Assembly (NCBI GenBank): GCA_946902875.1
Contig: OX336355.1
Coordinates: forward strand, 7,151,347-7,215,346
DNA from: Nematopogon swammerdamellus
Lineage: Eukaryota > Arthropoda > Insecta > Lepidoptera > Adelidae
Length of the DNA stretch: 64,000 bases
Direction: 5' to 3'
Shown one piece after another: positions 34,055 through 44,091 of the stretch (position 1 is its first letter; each line of letters starts with the position of its first letter). Made by a program: the position numbers and the translations under genes. The notes under the pieces are model-generated. The model had not been told where the DNA came from. It did not search any database and saw only the letters and a list, made by a program, of their open reading frames with translations.

Positions 34055-34204
34055 AACACATGGTACAGTTCACGGCAACAAATAATGCGTGTCGTGATTC
34101 AGAAAGAGACCATCCGGTTGTAGAGCATCGTCCCTGTCGCACGAACTCGCACGTCTCTGTGTCACAGGGAGAATGCTCTTTAACCCGATTGTCTCTAAAG
34201 CTCG

Positions 34205-34600
34205 ACACGCATTATTTTTAACCGACTTCAAAAAAAGGAGGAGGTTCTCGATTAGACTATATTTTTTTTTATGTTTGTTACCTCAGAACTTTCGACTGGG
34301 TGAACCGATTTAGAAAATTATTGTTTTTATTTGAAAGCTGGTGCTTCCCATTTTAATTTGGTCAAGATCGGATTGGAAAGCGATTCCGCCGAGTATAATA
34401 GCAAAAAATTACTAAAAAAAACTGTGAAATAAAAAACTATTTAAAAAAATATAAAAACCATCTTCAAAAATGTATGAAATAAAAAAAAAATCTAACCCTA
34501 GAGTTGAAGGCGGTGCTAAAGCAAGCAAAATTAACCGACCACCTTCAACTCTAGGGTTTTTTTTTTCATACATTTTTGAAGGCGGTTTTTATATTTTCTG
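34205..34600 (+). mobile_element. Hairpin-ended repeat element, copy 1
   Basis: It begins ttaaccgacttcaaaaaaag and ends in a large hairpin whose arms are accctagagttgaaggcggt and its complement (about 34495-34555), framed by atgtatgaaataaa / tttcatacattttt. The same element is present in reverse at 58410-58785. The two share the whole order of segments (for example gaaagctggtgcttcccatt and gcgattccgccgagt). The terminal hairpin near one end and the absence of target duplication recall Helitron-type ends, but no CTRR end was verified. Confidence 0.7.
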
Positions 34601-35640
34601 CCTAGAACTGTACCTGTCACACTTTGTTCTGTCTCCTCGTTTGACCGGTCTATCTGCAATCGAATAAATTGTGGACTCTAGTATTTCCTTGAAGTTGCGC
34701 GTGGTTACTTTCTGGACATGTCAAAAACGTAACTAATTGTAACATTACAGGAGGACAACAACCGCCTCAAAGCAGCGGTAAGGGAATTCAGTTGAGATAT
34801 AATTCATACCTTATTTGTTTACTCATAGATAAAGTATAGAATTGGTTCACACCTATAGATAGCTGCATGTGGAAAATGTCCTGGAGTTTCAAACAATACT
34901 TATTTTATTTCTATATTACATTTTATCGGGATTGGCAAGTATTTTGTAATGTTAAGCATGCTTTGAACCATCCTAGCTTTTAGTTGTATTTTAAACACTC
35001 ATTGTACACTGTACCTACAACATGCTGTGAAAGTGTTTAATCATGTTTAAATGTGTTAAAAACGTGTATTTTAAACATGTTATAATTCTGGTCCAAGCTT
35101 GCTTACTATGCACCGAGGTCGTTATCCCAAATGTTATTTTATACATTTGATACATTTATTGAAACTTGAAAAATTTTTGAACCAGCCTAGCTTTTGGTGG
35201 TTTCTACACATTTTTACACAATATGATATTTGATTACAATATTAATGCAATGTAAGTATAGCAAAATTGTGGCATGTGTCGTTAGTCTATTCCCCACTGT
35301 GGCACGTGTTGTTAGTCTATTCCCCACTATTGCAAAAAAATTATAACAACGTTAAATATTTCCTAGTGAAGAAATACACCGTGAGGAAAAGTTGTGAAAT
35401 TATATCTGCATACAAAAACAAATTGTATGAATTACCTATACCGAAAAATCTACACCTATAGGTATGTATTTAATTTTAGTAATTAATAATAGCTTAATTT
35501 ATAATAATAATAGCCCAAAGTTTGATAACTTTAGATAAAAGTGCGTAGGCTTAACGCAACGAACTTGTCATTAGCTCTAATAGAACGAGAGATGGTTCTC
35601 AAATTAGATTGTATATAAATTAGGACCTACCTATTACCAA
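34601..35640. other. Spacer, no gene seen
   Basis: It contains a 30-bp direct duplication (gtggcatgtgtcgttagtct then attccccact) at about 35270-35330. Otherwise it is AT-rich with no frame that I would support. Confidence 0.45.
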
Positions 35641-35644
35641 CGGT

Positions 35645-35976
35645 ATTCAGCTGTGGGGAGAGGACCGCCAGTAAGAGCAATGTGGAGATTCTACAAAGGT
35701 TCCAGAACAAAGTTCTCAGAGACATCGCAGGCGTTCCCTGGATCACAAAAAAAATAAAACTCGGGAGGACCACGAGTATCTCTCGATGCCCACAGTCATC
35801 AAATCAGTTACTTTCGTCTGCGATATAAGACAATCAAACAGAAAGTACAAAAAGCGACTGGCAGCTCACCCCAACAGACTGGCCTCTGATGGATCTCTGT
35901 CTCTTCTTGTTGAGAGTAAAAATACAAACCGATTGAATCATTATCATATCCTTGCTCTGGAGGATAGGCAATAAAA
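35645..35976 (+). pseudogene. Jockey-type LINE C-terminal fragment
   Basis: In two frames the + strand encodes the end of a jockey-clade reverse transcriptase. An early part reads like YGIQLWG...NVEILQRFQNKVLRDI in broken frames. A continuous later part (35786-35974) has IRQSNRKYKKRLAAHPNRLA and then a stop after ALEDRQ. It is 5'-truncated, frameshifted and non-functional. No target duplication was identified. Confidence 0.65.
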
Positions 35977-36011
35977 ATATACATAATATAATATATAATA
36001 TATTATAATAC

Positions 36012-36222
36012 TAGCTGTGCCCGCGGCTCCGCCCGCTCTCATATTTGACTTCTCTGCTAACCTCATAAGTCATTTAGCTTAATAGTAAGTAGCCTATAGT
36101 TGATGGGAAGAATCAAGCTATGCGTAGATTTTTTTTTTATTAATATTGGTTCAGTGATTCTCGAGTTATAAGCGGACAGACAGACATACATACATACATA
36201 CAGAAAGCAGACGTTGGATTTT
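36012..36222 (+). mobile_element. ~210-bp dispersed element with gcccgcggctccgcccgc end, copy 1
   Basis: It starts ctagctgtgcccgcggctcc and ends with cgagttataagcggacagac and a (CATA)n tail. The same sequence in reverse complement occupies 49040-49248. Middle segments match in order (gcttaatagtaagtagccta, gatgggaagaatcaagct). It is non-coding. The end motif is shared with the ends of the palindromic element at 16327-17640. Confidence 0.8.
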
Positions 36223-36244
36223 ATTAAAGGTAAAGATATATAAG

Positions 36245-36735
36245 TCAGTCAGTCAGTCAGCGTGTATGTGTCCACTGTTGGACATACGCCTCTCCAATTT
36301 TCTTCCAGTCCTCCCGGCCTTCAGCGGTACAGAACCACTGCTTTCCGTCGACGACGACGTACTTCATATCGTCGTCCCACCTGCCAGGTGGTCTCCCCAC
36401 GTTTTCCTGTCCACGGCCACACACCGGTGTAGGACATGGTTACTCCAACGGTCGTCGTTTCTTCGGCTATCGCGCCCAGCCCACTGCCACTTGAGCTTAG
36501 CCACCTGGTGTCGAATATTGACTACTTTGGTGCGTCGGTAGATTATCTCGTTATGCACCATATCACGCTCGCTCCATTGCTTGCTGGGCAACTTTAACCG
36601 TTGGACAACATCGACTGTAGAGTCCACGTTTCACACCCGTACGTCATACCGAGAGGACACACTGGTCATAATATACGGGTCTATAAATTTTGCGGAAGGT
36701 CAGACCTCAGGCCGAATTTTAACTTTCCGAAGGCA
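36245..36735 (-). pseudogene. RTE-type LINE 3' fragment
   Basis: On the minus strand it reads the C-terminal part of an RTE-like reverse transcriptase in broken frames (KLKWQWAGRDSRRNDDRWSN in the frame 36627-36364). It ends with the gtccaacagtggacacatac part and a (CTGA)n tail near 36243. The same region is carried by the two hAT elements at 27740-28190 and 29370-29895. It is dead: stops and indels occur in all frames. Confidence 0.7.
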
Positions 36736-37092
36736 GCCCAACGCAGTACCTATATATATAAATATACAAGTTTTTGACAATTTGTTTTCGCGATAAAGTA
36801 TTTATTTATCATACAGAAGATTTGAAGAATACCAATAATAACTTACCTTAAATATCTATATTTTACCAAATACATTCATATCATAACGCTTACTTACTTT
36901 AGGTTTTGTTGTGGTGTTAAAAAAATAGTACATTCTCTTAGTCTAAAAGTTGAGGAAATGCTGATAATACCAGTATAATTTTCGTAAAACGTTATTATTG
37001 TTCCATACTAATGTACAGATAGCGACCACAGATATTCTACTGTTACATATATAGGTATATGTGAATATGGCATTATGTCAAGAGGTTTAATG

Positions 37093-37128
37093 TATATTGT
37101 GTGATGTTCCATGCGTGTTTCGTTCAGT
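37093..37128 (+). promoter_or_regulatory. Candidate core promoter of UGP first exon 1a
   Basis: A tatatt box at 37093-37098 lies 28 to 33 bases upstream of an arthropod initiator TCAGT (37124-37128, with A+1 at 37126). A putative leader of about 94 nt then leads to the ATG at 37220. The position is right for a transcript starting with exon 1a, but it rests on short motifs only. Confidence 0.35.
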
Positions 37129-37219
37129 CTGTGGTGTTCGCTTGGACTTTGTTGAAGCACATACGTCAGTTTGTCTATTACACAAGTGTGTACCTACCTA
37201 CATTCTTCGTATTGGAAAT

Positions 37220-37237
37220 ATGGACCAGTTGAACAGA
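37220..37237 (+). CDS. UGP: Candidate alternative first coding exon 1a of UGP (MDQLNR)
   Basis: An ATG in good context (ggaaatATGG) opens six codons, MDQLNR, ending directly at a strong donor gtaagt (37238). The phase is 0, the same as the acceptor of exon 2 at 48805. Splicing would give MDQLNR-VRSHQRTPSGS. It is 11.6 kb upstream of exon 2 and 8.6 kb upstream of exon 1b. Alternative amino-termini are known for UGP2 in vertebrates. The assignment to UGP is an inference from phase, strand and the absence of any other gene between. It could instead belong to an unseen gene. Confidence 0.4.
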
Positions 37238-37960
37238 GTAAGTTTTTCTTTGTTTAAAATATTTACTTAGTTTGTTGATGGTATTTTAGAGAAGATTAAT
37301 AAAATATATGTATTTATTTAACAAATTTATTCTCAATGGAAGTATCGTATAAATGCAACTGTTTATTTATCAATGTTAAAAAATGAAATCTAATAAGAAA
37401 ATATTTACTCGAAGATTAAATTTAAATTTGTACAAAAAAAAAAAAATTAGCTCAACAGCAAATCAAATTAGAAAATAAATAATCTTAACGAAAAATAATA
37501 ATGTTAAAAGATGTTTTTGTTCTCACAATTTAAGAAGTGTACATTAAACAAATACAATTTTTTACGCAGCCAGTGTGGGTACTGCTGGGGGTCGAATTGG
37601 AGGATTTTTTTTTACTTTAACATTATGTTATTTTTTTTAGTCTTAATTTATTCTACTTTAGTTTTAACTACTTATGTATTTTATTCATATTGTAAATTCT
37701 TTTTACAAGATTATATTTATTGAACACACATTTACAAAAACAAAAATAATGAAATCTAGACCTAAAAGTAACTAAATTAACTATAAAAATAAATCTAACT
37801 ATAAATAAAAATAGTCGTCCATAGGGATCATTAGCATGGTCCCTATGACTGAAGCGATGATTGTAAATTCTTAATTTGTATGTGAGTACTGAGTAATCTG
37901 TTATTGTTTTATAAACGTGACTGAAAATACTACACTAAATTTTCGTATTCTAATTGAAAC

Positions 37961-39112
37961 CAGCGGCGACTCCTGGTCCTGAATATTGGGTTGGCTCTGG
38001 CTAAGGATTTTTTTTTTTCATAATTTCATAACTTAGGTACCTACGCGTTAATTTATTTCTACCACAATGAGTTCAAAAACTGAAAGACGATTACGATATA
38101 GATAGTTTATAATATTTAGTTTAAATGATTTATTTTGCTCACTTACGATTTATTTGTCTGTAGATAGGTACCTACTGGTTACGTCAAAGCTGTCGAGTTG
38201 CAGCCGACAACAGCGACGTCTCCTCTGGCACGACGACGACGAGACAGGCATACAAGCTTGAATTGTTACATTTTATTTGTACATGAAGTCCACTCTTCGT
38301 TCCACAGACAAGAAATTTTCGATGACTCGATCGTGAAAATCTTCTTTCTTCCTCAATTTTGTTAGCAACTCCTTTTCCCCAGATATGTAAGAGTGCCAAA
38401 TTATTGAGTCTCTCTTGTCCTTGAGTGCTCCGTAGATAGCTCGGTAGGAGTTTGCCATTATAATTACCAATAAATCACTTTAAATTTAACAACACTGCAC
38501 AGGATTCCTCCATACAAAGTCCATACCTACATAACGGAATATATGCAGCTATCAACTCGCGAGCCAATGCGCACACACACGCGCACACAACACACCTAGC
38601 CTAGCTCGCTAGTCGCATCGCATCCCACTTCGCACAGCACAAGAATACTCGTCGTGTGGACGCAGCGCGCACACACCCACACACGCAACACACACACACA
38701 CTAGCTCGCTCGCTAGCTCGCTCTACTCGCTACCGCGTCACTAAATGCACTCCCCGCTGCGCCAACTCGAAAGGCTGATCAGCGGGTCCGCGCGGGACGG
38801 GGGGGGGGGACATCGGTCGCTTCCGCCTTGTATGGAATACGATGGCGCTTCAAAATGTAGCCAACCGGCCAATGAATGCCTTGATGTGTCGTCATTCGTC
38901 GTCGCCCGCGTTTGACGCGCGCGAAATTTCAAATTATGTAACGGGTACGGGATTGACGTTTTATCTTATTAATCGTGGATTATATGACATAAATAATATA
39001 ACTCCGAAATTTTTTCACATTTATTTTAGCCTGATACTTCTGTATTAATGGTGTCATTCATTTTATTCGGTTTGGCGGCGCCAACCTCGCCAACTGAGAG
39101 GAGTCGCCGCTG
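37961..39112. mobile_element. hAT-type element with perfect 8-bp TSD (ATTGAAAC)
   Basis: The ends are inverted: CAGCGGCGACTCCT at 37961 and AGGAGTCGCCGCTG ending at 39112. The identical octamer ATTGAAAC flanks both sides (37953-37960 and 39113-39120). The length is 1152 bp. It contains CA-rich and ctagctcgct-rich simple stretches at 38570-38740 and one short minus-strand ORF. No complete transposase is present, so it is non-autonomous. Confidence 0.92.
38273..38470 (-). CDS. Short ORF inside the hAT-type element, unknown
   Basis: This is a 65-codon frame on the minus strand, largely charged and helical in look (MANSYRAIYGALKDKRDSII at residues 5-24). It is the only coherent frame in the element and could be a remnant of a transposase exon or of a captured host exon. 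I recognise no domain, so no function is proposed. Confidence 0.3.
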   Translation of the reverse strand: MVIIMANSYRAIYGALKDKRDSIIWHSYISGEKELLTKLRKKEDFHDRVIENFLSVERRVDFMYK

Positions 39113-39120
39113 ATTGAAAC

Positions 39121-40115
39121 TGTAATCTATCGCCGAATCCATCAAATGTTTATTCTTTAATTGTTTTTTTACGAGAGTGCTTGCAGCGCAACACCGATTA
39201 CTCTGCTTACCTCGATTGTCGGGATACAGCGTGCGGTGTATGTATCTATGTGAAGTTTCTTTTTCACATCTAGTTCAATTTATCACTATAGCGTAAAACA
39301 TCAGGCACATTTCGACAACGTTGCCTCACCAGGATAAGCATGTAGGGCACGCTCCTACAGCAAAAATTCTGAGGTGGTTCCTTTTCTCCTTTTGGTTTCT
39401 TTATTGTTATCGTTTTCTTGTTTTCGTTTTATATTTTTTTTTTTTTTAATAAATGGTGAATGTTACGTGACTAAATAAACTTCAATTCATTCAAAACACA
39501 AAAACACCTTTTCTTCATGAAGTTCACAAATAAAGAGACAAAAGCAGCTCTGAAGTCCAATAAAGTCAGTCAAGGTTGGGTGGGGTCACCGTAGAGGTCG
39601 GGACGGCTACCAATTGAAACACTCCAAGCGCATTTACTACAATTGATAAGAACAGACAATTGCGCAAACATGGAATATAGAATTATATAACAAATTGAAC
39701 GCCAACCCGGTCACTGTTGACCAATATGATCGTTGCATTCAGGCAGTGGCGCCGGCTCTTCCCATCCAACTACTGAATTTTTCCACGCTGCTGATTTCAA
39801 GTTTCTATTTATTCAAAGCGCTAGAGTGAACCGCATGGTGTCAGAAAACATTCATTACAGCTTAGTTTTTCCAATTTATGTCACGTTTTTACCAAAGTGG
39901 GCGAAGCAAAAAGGAGGGTTATTTATTAAACAATGAACTCCTAAAAACTCCAAAATAGCCAAATAATTTTTTCGTGCAATCTCGAAAGTTCGCAAATCAG
40001 GTCTGCGTTCAACGTGTTAAGTACCTACCCCATATAAAGAGGATAAAGGATCGAGCTGGGTTGTCAAATTTTTTCCTCATTTGTTTCAAGTTTATATAAG
40101 CACACATCATATTCC
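39121..40115. other. Spacer with a dispersed repeat at 39165-39245
   Basis: The stretch gcttgcagcgcaacaccgat then tactctgcttacctcgattg at about 39178-39220 reappears in reverse complement at 52360-52425, so it is part of a dispersed retroposon. The rest is AT-rich and no supported gene was seen. Confidence 0.5.
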
Positions 40116-40119
40116 TAGA

Positions 40120-40465
40120 AGTCCAAAAACTTCTTGTTTTTATGGATAGCGCGACATGTGGCATCGTTTCGCCTACAAATAGGTGTCTAACGATGCCCAT
40201 GGATATTCTGTGATGCACGGGGATTACGAATGCCATCTCGGCCTGACAGGAGCCTTTTCACACCCCTTTTGTAAAACCCCAGGCTGTACTTGGGAGGAAA
40301 TAGATGGGCAGGGAGTGCCTTCCACATTCTCCTGGTTCTGTGAATAAAAGACCTACAGAATCCGTGGTAGGTCGATTGTATAGGGGTGCATCCCCTGCCC
40401 GTAGTACGCATAGTGCGAAGGTAGAATGGGGACGGCGGAATTGCGTTAAAACGACTCATCCGGAC
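40120..40465 (-). pseudogene. LINE C-terminal and 3' fragment (family of 61847-63064)
   Basis: The minus-strand frame 40459-40187 encodes NAIPPSPFYLRTMRTTGRGC, then FCRSFIHRTRRMWKALPAHL and FPPKYSLGFYKRGVKRLLSG. This is the same C-terminal block as in the LINE at 61847-63064. It is truncated on the 5' side at about 40460. The frame is open through this part. With the copies at 14655, 58788 and 61847 there are four remnants of this family in the window. Confidence 0.8.
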
Positions 40466-40739
40466 ATTCCCCTATACAGTGGTGCCCATACTTTTTTCTA
40501 TGAAGATCTACCTACAAAAAATTTAAGCTTGTGAGATCGACACTTGTACTAAAGGTTTTCGTTGTTAAATAATTTGTACTAATTTTTTTTAAATTGAAAA
40601 CTATGTTCATTACCTCCTTTATATTTGTTACTATTACGGTGCTTGTGGAAGACGACACCACCCGGAAAATGTTAAGTCACATAAAATATTATGAATTCTT
40701 CGATGTTTCTACGAGTCACCTCTTGCTCTACATGTTTTC

Positions 40740-40800
40740 AGCGATCGACCTAAAAGCCCCTTGCGATCGACCGGTCGATCGCGATCGACCGTTTGGGCAC
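40740..40800. repeat. gatcgacc-rich palindromic patch
   Basis: A perfect 20-bp palindrome gcgatcgaccggtcgatcgc lies at about 40763-40782, with two more gatcgacc copies beside it (40743 and 40784). It lies in otherwise plain sequence. It could be the end of a decayed DNA transposon, but no partner end was found. Confidence 0.5.
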
Positions 40801-40971
40801 TGCCCTATAATATTTGTTCTTCTTATTTACAAATTTTACGGCCTACCCCCGTTTTCACCACCTTCAGTTAAGTGAAGTCCAACAGTTATTTATTGGCTAT
40901 AGTGGTATTTATCATACATTGTAGCCGGAGGCGGCCACTAGTCGAATTCATGTCTCATACAATGTTACCCC

Positions 40972-41172
40972 ATTTTTTTTTTTATGGAAACTGACACGTT
41001 TGTCTACATCACCTACAACATCCGTGATGTCAGCCCATAACACCGGGTGAATTTGGTGCCACGTCAGTGCTCCCTTTCGGTCGTGCCGGCTGCACTGAAC
41101 TGGACGGAAACCACAAACTATTTACATAGCCGTTTCGACCGACCTTACATTCAGTGCGGTGGTATCAACCCC
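40972..41172 (-). mobile_element. Modular short retroposon, copy 4 (truncated)
   Basis: A T run (40973-40983) marks the poly(A) end, followed by the complement of the shared body (acctacaacatccgtgatgt, cataacaccgggtgaatttg). The 5' part stops at about 41172, before either head module, so it is 5'-truncated. Confidence 0.78.
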
Positions 41173-41413
41173 ATATTGCATGTATTGCTTGTTACCCGAA
41201 GGAAGCGACACACACTTTCATTGATGCTTTTATTTACTTTTTAATCATGCATAACATAATTGATCATGTTACGCATGATTAAAATATAAAATATCTTCAA
41301 CTGCACAGCAAGCATGCCTGGCAATTACAAACCCAAGGACATGCACATAGCATGCATGAAAACGTGCCGTGCGAGATTGGGCACGGTCACGAACGCTGTT
41401 TAATTATCTAGCT

Positions 41414-41902
41414 CAGCCATACTCAAAGTGTGCTCCGCGGAGCCCTAGGGCTCCACGGAACCTCTGTGGGGGCTCCGCGAGAATACGAGAAAAACAAATC
41501 AAAAATACACCTCTCCTCTCTGGCTCGATTCAGCTCGGCTGCGCAGACAACATGGCGTTACAGTTTCATACCTCCCATTAGATATTTAATTATTTTTTTT
41601 CTCTTATATTATAATATTAGGTAAGTAACTGAACTGTTGCACTGTAATGTGATTCATCATCAGCCTGTATCGGTCCACTGCTGTACATAGGCCTCTCCCA
41701 AGGCACGCCACCACACGCGGTCTTCCGCTCTTCTCATCCATCCACTCCCGGCTACCTTTTTAATAAATAAGTTTTTAAATAAGTCAGTTTTTCAATATGA
41801 TTATTAATAAACAAATAAACAAATTTTTGTTTATTTTAGGGCTCCGTCAAATATTTCGCTTTCCAAAAGGGTTCCGTCACCAAAAAAGTTTGAGAACCGC
41901 TG
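41414..41902. mobile_element. hAT-type MITE with perfect 8-bp TSD (ATCTAGCT) and nested RTE fragment
   Basis: The left end is CAGCCATACTCAAAGTGTGC and the right end is AAGTTTGAGAACCGCTG. The pattern CAGCGGTTCTCAAACTT is classic for hAT ends. The octamer ATCTAGCT flanks both sides (41406-41413 and 41903-41910). Inside, at 41650-41757, sits the reverse complement of an RTE 3' end (catcatcagcctgtatcggt and cactcccggctacct). It is non-coding. Confidence 0.92.
41650..41757 (-). pseudogene. RTE-type LINE 3'-end fragment nested in a hAT MITE
   Basis: It matches the reverse complement of 47175-47285, the RTE 3' end that finishes in (GAT)n. The short atcatcatc tail at 41652 marks the 3' end. The fragment lies entirely inside the hAT element, so it inserted after or travelled with it. 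Confidence 0.7.
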
Positions 41903-41962
41903 ATCTAGCTGATCGTGTCAAGTGAAAGACCAATGAATGCTTGCGCTCTAGATGATAAAGCC

Positions 41963-42088
41963 ACATCAACGGTACGGCAGCAGTGTGACAAGTGTATGAA
42001 ATGCCGTTGCCGTTCCCCGAACATCGTGCCGTTACTGTAACGACATTTCATACATTTTTATATCCACTGCTGCCGTGCCGTTGACGTT
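41963..42088. mobile_element. Small fold-back MITE (~125 bp)
   Basis: The left half (acatcaacggtacggcagca then gtg) and right half (cactgctgccgtgccgttga then cgt) are inverted. Internal gtatgaaatgccgtt / aacgacatttcatac also pairs. The whole could fold into one long hairpin. The TSD is not clear. Confidence 0.65.
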
Positions 42089-42608
42089 ACCATCGCCATG
42101 CCGGTATCGGTCTAGTTGCTAGATGGTTTAGTTGAAAAAAAAACGGACATTTTTCATCAAAGGGCCTTTGATTTTGAAGTACAAAATGTTTCATGATGTT
42201 TACTTTATATCGAAAATGAAAGGGTAATAAATAAAAGGCAGCCAACAATTGTTGAGAGTATTATGGTTGAATTGATCGGACTGTTTGCAATATTGAAGAA
42301 AGATTAGTATTAAAATGTTCTGAACAAAATAAATATACTTATGACGAAAAACTGTATGTTTGCATATCCGGTTTTTCATTATTTTGGAGACCGGACACAA
42401 GCCTCAAAAGCCGGACTGTCCGGTTCAAAACCGGACATCTGCCAATCCTGTGCGCAAACAGCCCGTAGATACAATATGAATATTCCTGTCAGTAAAAATA
42501 TATTATGAAATGAAATATATTATTTATTGTTGGCACATGAAGATGCAGTAGGTAAGAAACATCTAGAACTAAAACTAAGTAATAAAAACAAAAACCATAA
42601 AAAAAAAC
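42089..42608. other. Unannotated AT-rich spacer
   Basis: I see no gene or repeat that I can support here. A short stretch at 42360-42440 repeats ccggac and could be an old repeat edge. Confidence 0.4.
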
Positions 42609-42865
42609 ATTTTTTTTTTTATGGAAAGTGACACGCTTGGCTCCAACACCTACAACATCCGTGATGTCAGCCCATAACACCGGGTGAACTTGGTGCCACG
42701 TCAGTGCTTCCCTTCGGTCGTGCCGGCTACACTGAACTGGCCGGAAAACACAAACTATTTACATAGCCGTTTCGACCGACCTTTCATTTCATTCAGTGCG
42801 GTGGTACCAGCCCGGGCGGGTTAAACCCTACCATCTAGTAATATAAGAAGGGAGTCATATCCCTA

Positions 42866-44024
42866 AAGCTAAGCGCAAACTGGCGCGGTGGTGGCGATCA
42901 TAGCGGTGGCGGCCAAAGTAGCGGTGGCGGCGGCGTTCAAAAGTCGCGCAGATCAGAGCGTTCAGATTCGACGGCGGTGGTGCCGCGGTGGTTGCGTAAT
43001 TTCGTAATTTTTGTACTTTTAACTACAAAATGGAAGAAATTTTACTTTTTTTTAAATTTTTAATTTTAAATTTTACTTTTTTTTTATTCCGCGTGAGCAG
43101 TATTGTATAGAATTGAGTGATTGTAGACCTCCTTTATAATTATTTCCTCCATCCTTTCGTCAGTTCCTGTGATTATCACGCGATCAGATGCTGCAGGCGC
43201 GATCTGATCGCCACCGCCGCGATCGGACGCGCACTGACCGCACGCGTGCAGCGATCGACCGCGCCAGTGTGCGCTTGCACACACAATTGTATACACGGTG
43301 AACAAAAAACCTGTCGAACACCCGAAGGCAGGAAGTACAGTTTCAGATACTGAATCGGATAGGCTAGTTTTTTTTTCGAAATTTATATGAAAATATGCCC
43401 TTTTTCAATTATTCCTAAGTATCAAGATGTCTTTAAATAACTAAATTATGTCTGCATGCCATCATAACAGTGATGTGAAGTTAAACCCTACTACCATATG
43501 TCTTAAGCACGTGATATCAGTCTTCTAGGTAACTACCTAGGTAATATTCTAAAACTTCTTAGGTATACAAAATAATAGTTTGTTGCATACTAACTGACCT
43601 AAAAGCACTTACCGACTTCATTTTCAGTACAGAAGACAAACAAAAGTATTAAAATCGGCAAATTACTTTACAAAGAATTTCACTAAATACATAAGAACAC
43701 GCTGTCTGCCTTCACTTCATTCGACTCGCCTCAAGATAATTTATGACACTGGCGGCGAGGCGGAGCGGCGCGCCGCCTCCCCCCGTGCCTCCTAGAGAAT
43801 TTTGCATTAGAAGTAAAAGGTCGTGATACTAATTCTATTTTTTTATTGAAAAATTTTGTCCGAAATAAAAAAAAAAACTAGCCTATCCGATTCAGTATCT
43901 GAAACTGTACTTCCTGCCTTCGGGTGTTCGACAGGTTTTTTGTTCACCGTGTATAACCTACCTGATCGCCACCGCCATCGCCACCGCCGTGATCGCCTTG
44001 ATCGCGCCAGTTTGCGCTTAGCTT
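42866..44024. mobile_element. MITE with aagctaagcgcaaactggcg ends, inserted in the retroposon
   Basis: The left end aagctaagcgcaaactggcg then cg is repeated inverted at the right end (cgcgccagtttgcgcttagc then tt). TA lies at each border (42864-42865 and 44025-44026), consistent with a TA target duplication. The interior has many gcgatca / ggtggcgg repeats, and a subterminal-like gcgccagtgtgcgcttgc lies near 43261. It is itself interrupted by the element at 43292-43953. Without that it is about 495 bp. No coding capacity. Confidence 0.85.
43292..43953. mobile_element. MITE with tacacggtg ends nested in a second MITE
   Basis: Terminal inverted repeats of about 90 bp start TACACGGTGAACAAAAAACC and end GGTTTTTTGTTCACCGTGTA. 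They include ctgaatcggataggctagtt / aactagcctatccgattcag. The flanks are TA on both sides (43290-43291 and 43954-43955). The length is 662 bp with no coding frame. The arms are almost identical, so this is the youngest of the three nested insertions. The first nine bases are shared with the MITE at 47868-48141. Confidence 0.9.
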
Positions 44025-44091
44025 TAGTCGCCTTTTACGACATACACGGGGAGAGATGCAGTGGGGCTATTTTTACCGGCCTCACACGGTA

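Larger units (their letters stand above)
42609..44091 (-). mobile_element. Modular short retroposon, copy 5, split by a nested MITE
   Basis: The 3' part (T run at 42609, body to 42865) and the 5' part (gtcgccttttacgacataca at 44027 to 44091) are the two halves of a single type-a copy. They join at the exact place (atatccc / ttagtcgcc) where the uninterrupted copies at 435 and 55893 are continuous. The break is occupied by the MITE at 42866-44024. Confidence 0.88.
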
